From contig NZ_LFXA01000009.1 in NCBI RefSeq assembly GCF_001187435.1, positions 716,922-780,921 on the forward strand: a stretch of DNA of 64,000 nt, given 5' to 3'. The position numbers and the translations under genes were made by a program. Below the pieces are notes generated by a model. That model ran no database searches, had not been told where the DNA came from, and worked only from the letters and a program-made list of their open reading frames with translations. This document shows, in pieces, positions 35,301 through 43,158 of the stretch. Positions within the stretch are counted from its first letter, which is position 1. Each line of letters opens with the position of its first letter. Origin of the DNA: Streptomyces caatingaensis (GTDB lineage Bacteria > Actinomycetota > Actinomycetes > Streptomycetales > Streptomycetaceae).

Positions 35301-35848
35301 GCGGGCGCGGCAACGGGACGGTGCAGCGCGCGGAGGCCGTGCTCCGCGAGGCGTACGCCGTGAGCCCGGGGCGCGCACCCGGCCGCCCGCGCCTGCAACT
35401 GCTGCTGGGCCGCGCCCTCGTGCTGCGCTACGCACGCCTCGGCTTCCTGCCCGACCTCTACGAGAGCTGCCACCTGCTGGAACAGGCCGCCCGCCGGGCC
35501 CCGGACGCGGCCACCCGCGCCGAGTCCTGGCTCGAACTGGGCACCGCGCGGCTCGCGTTGCGCGAACGGGCGCCGGGCGTGCCGCTCTCGGACGCCGCCG
35601 ACGCGTTCACGGCCGCCGCCGAGGAGGCCCGTACGGCCGCCGGCGGGGAGCCCGGCTCGGTCGTCGCCGCCCGGGCCGCGCACCGTTACGCGGACGCCCT
35701 GGAACGGATGGGCCTGCGGCGCCAGGCCCTCGCCGCGTACCGGACCGCGGCGGGGGAGTGGCGCGACCTCACGGCCCGGCTGGTGGACGTCCCCTGGGAC
35801 GAGGTCCGCGCGACCAGGGAGGGTGTCACGCGGCTGTCCGGCGGATGA
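32369..35848 (+). CDS. giant vWA-like protein (SAV_2336-related) of the conflict system
   Basis: The protein is 1159 aa. The N-terminal domain (EPWLEELVARLRSAAPGLTA) is followed by a Pro/Ala linker. A vWA-like domain has MIDAS residues D186, S188 and S190 in LLMDASASM and the FRDVRVAHLHR strand. A middle region contains VAVVQPLPPRLWPRT and RWYRPPQTESGP. The C-terminal 550 residues are Ala/Arg-rich TPR-like helices, interrupted by low-complexity inserts near residues 670-700 and 770-850. It would be the scaffold or adaptor of the MoxR-VMAP machinery. No membrane segment is apparent. Confidence 0.85.
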   Translation: MTAPPEPWLEELVARLRSAAPGLTAEEIADAVWLARRMTADPGAPATAGDAAPPAGPPGPAAGSSHRPASRAPDPPRPASRRPAAPSGPPPASVGVGAVPRPRAEEAADGPAGTFPVRVPAAGSLPGLLGLQRALRPLRGYRSLAAPLPGPLDEDATADRAARTGVVHPVHHRGRRQAAAMQLLMDASASMVVWERTLDEIEQICAQLGVFRDVRVAHLHRAADGTPLIGPAGARGARPRPAGQFLDPTGRRLTLVLSDCVGPLWQEGQAQRLLRHWSLTAPVAVVQPLPPRLWPRTALPAEPGLLTRDPAAGGRLGFEPDGFGPPPPPGALPVPVLLPVREALGAWARLLSGPGRTTVHGAAGWLPPGPVTGPRRTLPPAEDGTGPGADARLAAFRASASPGALRLAVHLAAVPLALPVMQLVQRAMLPDTGPMELAEVLLGGLLWRTPAPAGAGDDSGPWYEFADGVRELLLQSLDRSEAALVLKHCSDYVERHFGRSARNFSALAVARLSGRPVEAAGARGPGAADPGTGPEPELFAQVPARVVRWYRPPQTESGPLAEAELLLELWHDQGDPQLLADARELAAPLAAGGLDDQGVRARLVLGGVLRALAGTEALRTDPAARRALLDEAAGLLAEAYERPAGPAGPRRTAVGLELAAVHWDRWWESVDPRGAGAARDAGGVRSAWGRGDAGDAGRGGSGGGAGEAWAGGDPAELLAAEAVLRALPASAATTASARRLQLGRVLLTLADVPPEAVREAALAAPRTPARDGGGRPAAAEPGRPGTGPAGSPAPDAPPATGRAGEGTSPVPPSLGDGTSPLPPSAGDGDGAGAGAGAPHGERRAPRDAAAHDRSPGLLAAEAAAELRAACGLLEAEDAPAARRSAALLDLARALRRAGAPAAEALDALSRAELTAADDLQLLHARTEQARVRTATGDGPGADAAYSAAVSLTGRDSPRRCALLGEWGAALLERAQATGGRGNGTVQRAEAVLREAYAVSPGRAPGRPRLQLLLGRALVLRYARLGFLPDLYESCHLLEQAARRAPDAATRAESWLELGTARLALRERAPGVPLSDAADAFTAAAEEARTAAGGEPGSVVAARAAHRYADALERMGLRRQALAAYRTAAGEWRDLTARLVDVPWDEVRATREGVTRLSGG

Positions 35849-35954
35849 CCGCGGAGCGTCCGAACGGGTTTCCGGATTGCGGCGTCCGGGAAGAACGGAG
35901 CAGCCGCACACGCCTGTTGAGACGGGGGCGGTCCGGCGGAAGGGAGGAGAAAAG

Positions 35955-36221
35955 GTGCCCATCGGGTTTCCGGCGAAGGGGACTTCGCCCGCGGCCACCG
36001 AGGACCGGAGGCGCGAGGACCGGGAGACCGGCGGCGGGGGGACGGAGCCGCTGCCGGACCTCACCGGCGTCGGCCTCGGCCGGCTGCGCACGCTCGACGA
36101 CCCGCGCGTGACGGCCGCCGTCGACGCGGCCCTGCGCGACCCCGCGGAGCTCGCCGAGACCTGGTACTCCAGCGGGGCGCAGGGCGGCCGCCACCGCCCC
36201 CCGGGAGGGAACCGCACGTGA
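35955..36221 (+). CDS. FxsA-like putative precursor peptide
   Basis: The peptide is 88 aa from GTG 35955, chosen for GGAGGAG six bases upstream. A disordered N-terminus precedes a conserved helical leader (LPDLTGVGLGRLRTLDDP, residues 33-50, then VTAAVDAALRDPAELAETW). That leader resembles FxSxx-COOH (FxsA) peptides. The core would be WYSSG (residues 70-74), but here it is followed by 14 more residues, so the C-terminal FxSxx is not terminal. Its stop overlaps the start of the HExxH enzyme in GTGA, tying peptide and enzyme together. Precursor identity is inferred. Confidence 0.7.
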   Translation: MPIGFPAKGTSPAATEDRRREDRETGGGGTEPLPDLTGVGLGRLRTLDDPRVTAAVDAALRDPAELAETWYSSGAQGGRHRPPGGNRT

Positions 36222-37504
36222 CGCGCGCCGCCGGCGGAGCCCTCGCCCCGCAGCGCGTGCCGCCGTCCGTCCTGGCCCGGCTCGCCCGCACCCGCGCCGC
36301 CCCCGACGACCTCGCCCTGCTGCGGCGCGCCCTGCACAGCAGACGCCTCGTGCTCCTCAAGTCCCTGCTCACCCGCCTGGAACGGCAGTCCGACGCGGTC
36401 CCCGTCCGCGTCCGCGAACGCTTCGAGGCGCATTGGCGGTTGCTGGAGCGCGCGGAATCCCGGCACGCGCCCCTCGTCCGCGACACCCTCGACTACCCCG
36501 CCGTCGGCACCTGGCTCGCCGCCGTCCTCGCCGCGCCCGCCGGGCCGGCGTTCGCCGCCGGGCTCGGCCACTTCGGCGCCGTCGCCGCGGCCGCCGCCCT
36601 GCGCTCGGGCACCGGCTTCACCGTCGAACTGGCCACGCCCACCGGCGTCCTGGCCCTCCCCGGCATCGGGCTGCTGGAGACCGGCCGCCCCCTCGTCCGT
36701 CTCACCGCCCGCTCCCGCACCGCCCGCCTCACCGGACCCGGTACCCCGCACCCCGCCGTCCTGCTGCGCTCGGCCGGCGGCCGGGTCACCGGGGCGGGCC
36801 GCGGCTGGCGCGGCCTGCGCCGCCTCCCCGGCGGCGACGCCCTCCTCGACGACCTCGACCCCTACCGCGCCCCGCCCGGCGGCGTCGGCCGCGCCGCCCT
36901 GCCGCCCGCCGGCCGCGACGGCACCGGCGGCCGGCCGTGGACGCGCCGCTGGCGCGCGGCCCTCGCCCTGCTGCGCGCCGCCGACCCGGAGCGCGCCGCC
37001 GAGACCGGCGCGCTGCTGCGCTGCCTGGTCCCCGTCGCGCGGCCGCCGGGCGACCCCGGGGCCAAGGTGAGCGCCACCTTCCGCTCCGCCCCCGGCGCCG
37101 TCCTGGCCACCCTCCCGCCCACCGCCGCGGACCTCGCCGAGGTCCTCGTCCACGAGAACCAGCACAGCAAACTCGCCGTGCTGCACGACCTCCTGCCGCT
37201 GCACACCGCCGGTCCCGACGCCCTCCACCGGGTGGCCTGGCGGCCCGATCCCCGCCCGCTGGCCGGCGTCCTCCAGGGCACCTACGCCCATCTCGCCCTC
37301 GCCGACTTCTGGCACCGGGCCGTCCGCGGCCCGGCCCTGCCGCCCCGGGCCCGCGAGGGCGCTCTGGAGCGGCGCGATTCCTACCGCCGACAGGTCGCGG
37401 AAGCGGTCCCCATCCTGCTTGAATCCAATGAACTGACCGCCGCGGGCCGGGACTTCGCTCGGGGCATGGAACGGCACCTCGCGACGCTCGGCCGCCCGGG
37501 GTGA
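36218..37504 (+). CDS. HExxH-motif putative peptide beta-hydroxylase (aKG-HExxH type)
   Basis: The protein is 428 aa from GTG 36218. The motif HENQH (H312-E313-N-Q-H316 in LVHENQHSKLAVLHD) with a downstream PLAGVLQGTYAHLALADFWH helix identifies the HExxH family. Some members, fused to or paired with radical SAM enzymes, act as 2-oxoglutarate-dependent peptide beta-hydroxylases. Here no radical SAM gene is present. The coupled upstream peptide is the likely substrate. A metalloprotease reading is possible but less likely given the family. Confidence 0.78.
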   Translation: MTRAAGGALAPQRVPPSVLARLARTRAAPDDLALLRRALHSRRLVLLKSLLTRLERQSDAVPVRVRERFEAHWRLLERAESRHAPLVRDTLDYPAVGTWLAAVLAAPAGPAFAAGLGHFGAVAAAAALRSGTGFTVELATPTGVLALPGIGLLETGRPLVRLTARSRTARLTGPGTPHPAVLLRSAGGRVTGAGRGWRGLRRLPGGDALLDDLDPYRAPPGGVGRAALPPAGRDGTGGRPWTRRWRAALALLRAADPERAAETGALLRCLVPVARPPGDPGAKVSATFRSAPGAVLATLPPTAADLAEVLVHENQHSKLAVLHDLLPLHTAGPDALHRVAWRPDPRPLAGVLQGTYAHLALADFWHRAVRGPALPPRAREGALERRDSYRRQVAEAVPILLESNELTAAGRDFARGMERHLATLGRPG

Positions 37505-37626
37505 CGCACGGCGCGAGCGGTGCGTGACAGTCGTATGACGTACAGTGAGGGCGATGCCGCCGCCACGGTCCGCGCCGGGCGGGGCCACGGGGACCACGCG
37601 GTGCTGCGAAGGAACGAGGGACGCGC

Positions 37627-40600
37627 ATGAACACGCAGCGGTATCAGGTCGGCACCGGCGCGCAGGACCGCGTCGACGAGCACTTCGTCGTCGTCTTCGC
37701 CGGCTACTACCGGCCCTGGGCCACCTGGATCCGCCACCGCCTGGAGAGCCACGGCCACCGCGTCACCCTCCAGCGCTGGGACCCGCCCCGCGAGGTCCCC
37801 CTGGAGGACGCCCTCGGCGACCTGCTGCTCGCCTCCGGCCGGATCCTGCTCGTCCTCAGCGACTGGTTCTTCGAACTCGGCCCGCGCCGCGAGGGCGAGT
37901 GGAACGACGCCCTCCGCGGCATCGTCAACGCCAACGCCGAGCGGTTCGCCGCCGTCAACCTCACCAACCGCGCCCTGCTCCCCGCCACCGCCGTCCTGGA
38001 GCCGGTCGACCTGTGGGGCGTCGGCGCCCAGGAGGCCGAGCGCCGCCTCCTCGCCCGCCTCCAGCTCCCCGAAGGCCCGCCCCGCCGCCCCCTGCCCGAG
38101 GGCCCCGGCTCCCGCTACCCCAACGACCCGCCCGCCGTCTGGGGCGACGTCCCCCGCCGCAACCGCCGCTTCACCGGCCGCGACGACCTCCTCAACCGCC
38201 TCCAGGAGCGGCTCACCGAGGCCGACCACGGCACCGCGGTCTGCGCCCTGCTCGGCATGTCCGGCATCGGCAAGACCCAGATGGCCGCCGAGTACGCGCA
38301 CCGCTTCAGCTCCGACTACGACGTCGTCTGGTGGGTCAACTCCGACACCCGCGGCACCCAGCGCGAGCGCTTCGGCGAGCTCGCCGCCGAACTCGGGCTG
38401 GACGCCGGCTCCGAGCCCGGCGAGCGCATCCGCGCCGTCCGCGAGGCGCTCCGCCGCGGCGAGCCGTACGGCCGCTGGCTGATCATCTTCGACGGCTGGG
38501 ACGAGACCGCGGTCGCGGACGAACTCCTGCCCGCCGGCCGGGGCCACGTCCTGATCACCTCCCGCAACCGCAGCTGGGACCGGGCCGGGGCCACCGTCCT
38601 CGACGTCCCCGGCTTCCAGCGGCACGAGAGCACCGGCTACCTCATGCGCCGCGCCCCCCGGCTGACCGCCGAGCAGGCCGACGAAGTGGCCGCCGAGCTC
38701 GGCGACATCCCCATCGCCCTCGTCCAGGCCGCCGCCTGGCTCGGCGAGTCCGACATGGAGGTCTCCGACTACCTGCGCATGGTGCGCGAGGGGGAGCTGT
38801 CCGGGCTGGACGCCCAGCCCGGCCTCACCGACGTCCCCCGCTCCTCCCTCACCTCCTGGTCGATACTGATCAACCGGCTCCGCGAGAGCGAGCCCCACGC
38901 CGTCGAACTCCTCACGCTGTGCACGGCGTTCGGCCCCGGCCGCATCCCCGTCGGCCTCGTCCGCGTCCTGCCGCCGGCCCAGCTCCCCGAGCACCTGGGC
39001 TGGCTGGTCTCCGACCTCCCCAGCTGGACCCGCGCCCTCGACACCCTGGTCAACTACTCCGTCTTCACCCGCGAGACCCGCGACCTGCGCACCGTGCAGG
39101 CCAACGACCCCGGTCCGGAGCAGGAGTCGGTGCACATGCACCGCCTCGTCCACGACATCGTCGCCCGGCTGTCCTCCCCGGCCGAACGCCGGCTCTACCG
39201 CCGCATCGTCCGCCGCCTGATCGCCGCCGCCGACCCCGGCAACCCCCAGGACAGCCGCCTCTGGCCGCGCTACGCGGAGCTGCTGCCCCACCTGGAGCCG
39301 TCCGGCGCCCTCGGCAGTCACGACTACAAGGTCCAGGAAGCCGTCCTCAACATGCTGCGCTACTGCTGGCACAGCGGCGAGTTCAGCACCGGCGCCGCGC
39401 TGGCCGAGCAGATCCGCATCCGCTGGACGGACCTCTTCCCGCCCGAGCACCCCCGCATGCTCGAACTCACCGTCCAGCAGGGCAACATCCTCCGCTCCCA
39501 CGGCCGCTTCCGCGACGCCTACGAGCTGGACCGCTCGACCCTGGAGCGGCTCCGCGCCCACTCCGGCGCGGACGCCACGAGCCTGATGACGGCCACCAGC
39601 TGCCTCGCCGCCGACCAGCGCTTCCTGGGCCAGTTCAGCGAGGCCCTGGAGATGCAGCGCGAAGTCCTCGGCTCCGCCCTCGAACTCCTGGGCCGCGACG
39701 ACTACACCACGCTCCTCGCACAGCACAACCTCGGCGTCGGCCTCCGTCTCCTCGGCCGCTACAGCGAGGCCTACGACATCGACCTCGAAACCCTCCGCGC
39801 CCGCGAGACCCTCCTCCGCGCCCGCCACGCGGCCACCCTCATGTCCGGCATCGCCTGCGCCCGCGACCTCCGCCTCATGGGCCGCTACCAGGACGCCCTC
39901 TCCCGCCAGGAGCAGGGTGTGCGCCTGCACATCCAGATCCTCGGCCCCAACAACCCCCGCACCCTCCGCGCCCGCCACAACCTCGTCCTCTGCCAGCGCC
40001 GCGCCGGCATCCCCCACGACATCGGCGCCGCCATGGCCACCCTCCTCGACCAGATGGAACAGGTCCACGGCCGCTCCCACTACGAGACCCTCGCCCTCGT
40101 CGTCGACTACGGCAACTACTGCCGCGAGCACGGCGACCTGCGCCAGGCCCGCGCCCTCATCGAGGAGGGCGAATCCGGCTACCGCACCCTCCTCGGCCCC
40201 GCCCACCCCGTGAGCACGGGCATGCTCTCCAACACCGGCCTCGTCCTCCAGGCCGCCGGCGAACGCGCCGAGGCCCTCACCATGTTCGAAGCGGCCCTGG
40301 CCGGCCTGACGGCCTCCCTGGGCCCGGACCACCCCTGGGTCCTCGGCTGCGCCCTGAACGCCGCGGCCGGCCGCAACTTCACGGCCCGCCTGGAAAGCGC
40401 CCTGGAACTCTCCCGCGACACCCTCCGCCGGGCCCGCCTGATCCTGGGCCAGGACCACCCGTTCACGCTCTCCTGCGAGGTGGCCTTGGCTGCGGACTTG
40501 CGTGCGCTGAGGGAGCACGAGGAAGCAGGCAAGGTAGAGGAAGACGCCCTCCAACGCCTGGCCCGCACCCTGGGCGCCCAACACCCCCACGCCATGTCGG

Positions 40601-40650
40601 CCCGCCAACGGACGCGGCCTTACTGGGACTTCGAGCCGTATCTGGGCTGA
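37627..40650 (+). CDS. fxsT: TIR-like, NB-ARC and TPR protein (FxsT-type)
   Basis: The protein is 1007 aa from ATG 37627. Residues about 18-110 are a TIR-like domain (FVVVFAGYYRPWATWIRHRL, then RILLVLSDWFFELGPRREG). A STAND/NB-ARC NTPase follows with Walker A GMSGIGKT (G210-T217), LIIFDGWDE and LLITSRN-like sensor. The C-terminal half is about ten 42-residue TPRs (FRDAYELDRSTLERLRAHSG and similar). This is the architecture of the FxSxx-COOH-system TPR protein and of NLR-like immune sensors. It is the last gene of the locus, 122 bp after the HExxH gene. Confidence 0.9.
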   Translation: MNTQRYQVGTGAQDRVDEHFVVVFAGYYRPWATWIRHRLESHGHRVTLQRWDPPREVPLEDALGDLLLASGRILLVLSDWFFELGPRREGEWNDALRGIVNANAERFAAVNLTNRALLPATAVLEPVDLWGVGAQEAERRLLARLQLPEGPPRRPLPEGPGSRYPNDPPAVWGDVPRRNRRFTGRDDLLNRLQERLTEADHGTAVCALLGMSGIGKTQMAAEYAHRFSSDYDVVWWVNSDTRGTQRERFGELAAELGLDAGSEPGERIRAVREALRRGEPYGRWLIIFDGWDETAVADELLPAGRGHVLITSRNRSWDRAGATVLDVPGFQRHESTGYLMRRAPRLTAEQADEVAAELGDIPIALVQAAAWLGESDMEVSDYLRMVREGELSGLDAQPGLTDVPRSSLTSWSILINRLRESEPHAVELLTLCTAFGPGRIPVGLVRVLPPAQLPEHLGWLVSDLPSWTRALDTLVNYSVFTRETRDLRTVQANDPGPEQESVHMHRLVHDIVARLSSPAERRLYRRIVRRLIAAADPGNPQDSRLWPRYAELLPHLEPSGALGSHDYKVQEAVLNMLRYCWHSGEFSTGAALAEQIRIRWTDLFPPEHPRMLELTVQQGNILRSHGRFRDAYELDRSTLERLRAHSGADATSLMTATSCLAADQRFLGQFSEALEMQREVLGSALELLGRDDYTTLLAQHNLGVGLRLLGRYSEAYDIDLETLRARETLLRARHAATLMSGIACARDLRLMGRYQDALSRQEQGVRLHIQILGPNNPRTLRARHNLVLCQRRAGIPHDIGAAMATLLDQMEQVHGRSHYETLALVVDYGNYCREHGDLRQARALIEEGESGYRTLLGPAHPVSTGMLSNTGLVLQAAGERAEALTMFEAALAGLTASLGPDHPWVLGCALNAAAGRNFTARLESALELSRDTLRRARLILGQDHPFTLSCEVALAADLRALREHEEAGKVEEDALQRLARTLGAQHPHAMSARQRTRPYWDFEPYLG

Positions 40651-40786
40651 GGGGCCGCTATAGGGTATGCCCTGTGCGGCTCATCAGGTGGGGACCGATG
40701 TGTCTCCGTGCACATACCTTGGTGGAATGGACCGTTACGAGGGCACAGGCCAACTGGAGCGGTGGGTCCATCCTTCAGCGTGTCTA

Positions 40787-40810
40787 GTGCTGTGACCGGA
40801 AAGGTTCACC
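40787..40810 (+). repeat. IS630 terminal inverted repeat, left
   Basis: It begins gtgctgtgaccgg and ends aaggttcacc. It matches the complement of 42416-42439 at 22 of 24 positions, and the preceding TA (40785-40786) is the target duplication. Confidence 0.88.
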
Positions 40811-40889
40811 GAGGTCGGGACGGTAAGGGACCGGAGGAGTGGTTCGAGGGGTCGGGCAGCCCGTGCACTGATCGTGAGAGGATCGCGCA

Positions 40890-41207
40890 ATGATCATCAA
40901 CCTGCATGACTTCGGCGGCGAGCACTCGCTGACGTTGGATGCCGGTGGTCTGGCTGCCGATGCTGTAGTAGCTGCCGCCGGGCACGAGCCGAACGGGTAC
41001 TTCTGGGAAGGTCTCGTGCGGTTTGCCTGGCCGGACATCGCTGAGCGCCTCGATTTCGACAGTGAGGCTGGCATGTTCTGCGCGGTCGGGAGTTCGAGCG
41101 ACCTCGCGCGACTCAAGACGGCCGTTGAATCCGTCGTCACGAGTCCCGAGGCAGTCCGCGACATCATTGCCCGTGCGGAGACTTCGGGCTTCGAGTTCGA
41201 CGACTAG
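40890..41207 (+). CDS. Imm51-family immunity protein, IS passenger
   Basis: The protein is 105 aa from ATG 40890 with GAGAGGA upstream. Features are HDFGGEHSLTLDAGG, EPNGYFWEGLVRFAWP and a helical C-terminus (SPEAVRDIIARAETSGFEFDD), matching Imm51, an immunity family of polymorphic toxin systems. No cognate toxin lies next to it; the nearest toxin at 45141-49079 has its own neighbour. It sits inside the inverted repeats of the IS, so it can move as an orphan immunity gene. Confidence 0.8.
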   Translation: MIINLHDFGGEHSLTLDAGGLAADAVVAAAGHEPNGYFWEGLVRFAWPDIAERLDFDSEAGMFCAVGSSSDLARLKTAVESVVTSPEAVRDIIARAETSGFEFDD

Positions 41208-41235
41208 GGTCGTGACCTCGCCGGATTGGGCGGGG

Positions 41236-42357
41236 TCAGGCAGCGGTCGACAGCGGCCGGCCGCCCCAGCGGAGACCTCGTTCGCTGCGGATGCGTGCAC
41301 GCTCGCGTCGTTGGGCGGCTAGGACGTCGGGGTGGCGGGCATTGTTGTTCCGCCAGCGCAAGTAGGCGTGCAGGGCCCGGGTCTGGACAGTGTGGTTCGG
41401 ATGGTTGGAGTTGGCCAGGGTGAACTGCCGCAGCGGCCCGAAGTGGGCCTCGATGGGGTTGGCCCAGGACGCGTAGGTGGGTGTGAAGCACAGCTCGACC
41501 TTGTTCTTCGTCGCCCACCGGCGGATGCGCCAGTTCAGGTGGGCGGAGAGGTTGTCGAGGATCATGTAGACCGGGGCGCCGTCCGGACGGGCGGCGCGGA
41601 TGGACCGCAGGGCGGCCCAGGTGTGGTCAATGCCCTTGCGGCGCCGGTTGATTCCCCAGAGCTTGTCGTCACCGACCGAGTAACAGCCGTGGAAGTAGGT
41701 GATGCCGTGGGTGCGGCGGTAGGTGGCAGGCAGCCTGTCAGGACTGCCCTGCTTCTGCCAGCAGGAGCCGACGGTGGGGCGGATGCCCAGCGGCCCGAAC
41801 TCGTCGAAAGCGAACGTACGGTCCGGACGCTCGTTGACCGCGTACTCGATCCGTTCCAGCTTGGCATCGAAGGCCGGGTCCGGGGATTCCTTCCAGGTCT
41901 TCGTCCGCTGGAAGGTGACCCCGCGGCGGGCCAGTAAGCACCGCAGGGCCTCGCGGCCGATCCGGACGGGCCGGGCCACGTTCCTGCGCAGATGATCGAC
42001 CAGTTTGCGGACCGACCAGCGGGTGAAGGGCTTGCCCAGCACGGTGGGCCGGGTGGTGGCCGTCTGGATGACGAAGTCCTCATCATCACTGCTCAGCAGG
42101 CGGGGACGGCCTCCCGCCCACTGAGGGTTGAGACATGCGAGCCCGACCTCGTTGAAGCGGTGGATCACGTCCCAGACGGTGTCTTCATCCGCCTGGACCA
42201 GACGCGCGATCACCGGGACCGTGCTGCCGCCGGCCGAGGCCAGCAACATCATCGCCCGCCGAAACCGCACCGAGCTCGTACTGCCCCGCCGCACAGTCTG
42301 CTGAAGCTTCCGCCCCTCCTGCTCCGTCAGCCTCCGGACCTTGACCGGTGATGCCAT
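41236..42357 (-). CDS. IS630-family transposase
   Basis: The protein is 373 aa from ATG 42357 (GGGAGG upstream). The N-terminal HTH region runs through VRRLTEQEGRKLQQTVRRG and VIHRFNEVGLACLNPQ. The DDE catalytic core has D in FAFDEFGPLG, D in YMILDNLSAH and E in ANPIEAHFGPL. It is full length and in frame, so the element may be active. A near-perfect hairpin (42371-42383 with 42388-42400) lies just upstream of its start and may limit expression. Confidence 0.93.
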   Translation of the reverse strand: MASPVKVRRLTEQEGRKLQQTVRRGSTSSVRFRRAMMLLASAGGSTVPVIARLVQADEDTVWDVIHRFNEVGLACLNPQWAGGRPRLLSSDDEDFVIQTATTRPTVLGKPFTRWSVRKLVDHLRRNVARPVRIGREALRCLLARRGVTFQRTKTWKESPDPAFDAKLERIEYAVNERPDRTFAFDEFGPLGIRPTVGSCWQKQGSPDRLPATYRRTHGITYFHGCYSVGDDKLWGINRRRKGIDHTWAALRSIRAARPDGAPVYMILDNLSAHLNWRIRRWATKNKVELCFTPTYASWANPIEAHFGPLRQFTLANSNHPNHTVQTRALHAYLRWRNNNARHPDVLAAQRRERARIRSERGLRWGGRPLSTAA

Positions 42358-42415
42358 CCCGCCTCCCCTGCTGGTCGGAAGCGTCAACGCTTCCAACCAG
42401 CACAACGAGCAACCC

Positions 42416-42439
42416 GGTGAACCTATGCGGTCACAGCAC
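42416..42439 (-). repeat. IS630 terminal inverted repeat, right
   Basis: This is the complement of the left repeat with two mismatches. It is followed by TA (42440-42441), the second copy of the target duplication. Confidence 0.88.
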
Positions 42440-42744
42440 TAGCGCGCATACCGGTCAGGATCACCCCTGTACCCGACGGTGGGGTGTGGGACGCTGTCGT
42501 CTTGGCACCACTCGGCCAAGAAGAACATGCCAACATCGAGTTCCTCGTCGAGGCCGATCCGTACTTCACCCTGCGCTTCAGGGATGGCCGGGCCACCGAG
42601 GCCGAGGTGCGGCAGTCGGACAACGGGATCCACCTGCGGTTGCGATCCGTCCCCGAGCCATGACCGTCAAGCGGTCGTTGACGCTCGCCCGCGCGGATGC
42701 GGACGAGCGTGCTGCCGCTTGGCGCACGTCTTGTCCATCCTGGG

Positions 42745-43008
42745 TCACTCGACGATGAAGGTTCCCTTGGCGGGCAACGTGACCAGCAAGCCACGCTCCC
42801 GCAACTCCTGAATGGCACGACGAGTCGTGCCGATCGCAACGCCGTACTGCTCGGCCAGATCCCGCTCTCCCGGCAGACGGGCGCCCCGCTTCAGCGCTCC
42901 TGCCTCGATCTGTGCTGCGATGTGATCCGCGACCTGCATGTACACATAGGTCGCCTTCGTCGGGTCGACGGGCGAGGTGTGCTGCTCGGCTGCCATGGCA
43001 GTCAACAT
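42745..43008 (-). CDS. short GntR-family regulator
   Basis: The protein is 87 aa. ATG 43008 was chosen for AGGTGA eight bases upstream; ATG 42996 lacks a site. It is a GntR winged helix only (YMQVADHIAAQIEAGALKRG, then LPGERDLAEQYGVAIGTTRR, then GLLVTLPAKGTFIVE), without an effector domain. Such minimal GntR proteins occur beside conjugative element genes and in front of small Streptomyces gene pairs, as here. It is divergent from 43159. Confidence 0.88.
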   Translation of the reverse strand: MLTAMAAEQHTSPVDPTKATYVYMQVADHIAAQIEAGALKRGARLPGERDLAEQYGVAIGTTRRAIQELRERGLLVTLPAKGTFIVE

Positions 43009-43158
43009 AGAGCAATCACCTGCAACACGTATGAGTGGATAGCGTCTTACTGCTCTATGCCGCTCTACTCGGCAGCTGTACGTTCGCCACACAGAAGACC
43101 CCGGCGACGCCTGGCAGCGCCCCGGGGCATGGCCACCAGCTGAAACGGAGCTGATGAC

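Larger units (their letters stand above)
40787..42439. mobile_element. IS630-family insertion sequence carrying an Imm51 gene
   Basis: The element is 1653 bp, bounded by 24-bp inverted repeats (22 of 24 match) and TA on both sides (40785-40786 and 42440-42441), the target rule of IS630/Tc1. It contains the transposase (minus strand) and, between the left repeat and the transposase end, an intact Imm51-type immunity gene on the plus strand. IS630 elements are usually about 1.1-1.2 kb with transposase only, so this one carries a passenger of about 0.4 kb. It interrupts a small gene in frame. Confidence 0.88.
40700..42663 (+). pseudogene. small gene split by IS630 at a TA
   Basis: Joining 40700-40786 to 42442-42663, with one TA restored, gives a continuous frame of 102 codons plus stop. 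The left part encodes MDRYEGTGQLERWVHPSACL after a GTG start with GGTGGGG six bases before it (ATG 40727 is the alternative). The right part continues ARIPVRITPVPDGGVWDAVV and ends RLRSVPEP. Codon bias is good in both halves. The product is not recognised: a small cytosolic protein with beta-strand-like C-terminal half. The left fragment ends at the IS; the right fragment has no own start. Confidence 0.75.

Noticed and set aside
31121..37597. 2158-aa minus-strand open frame
   Set aside because: It is antisense to the MoxR, vWA, FxsA-like and HExxH genes; composition is Gly/Ala/Val-rich as expected of the complement of high-GC genes, with no domain.
37381..40608. 1075-aa minus-strand open frame
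   Set aside because: Complement of the FxsT-type gene; no domains or start signals.
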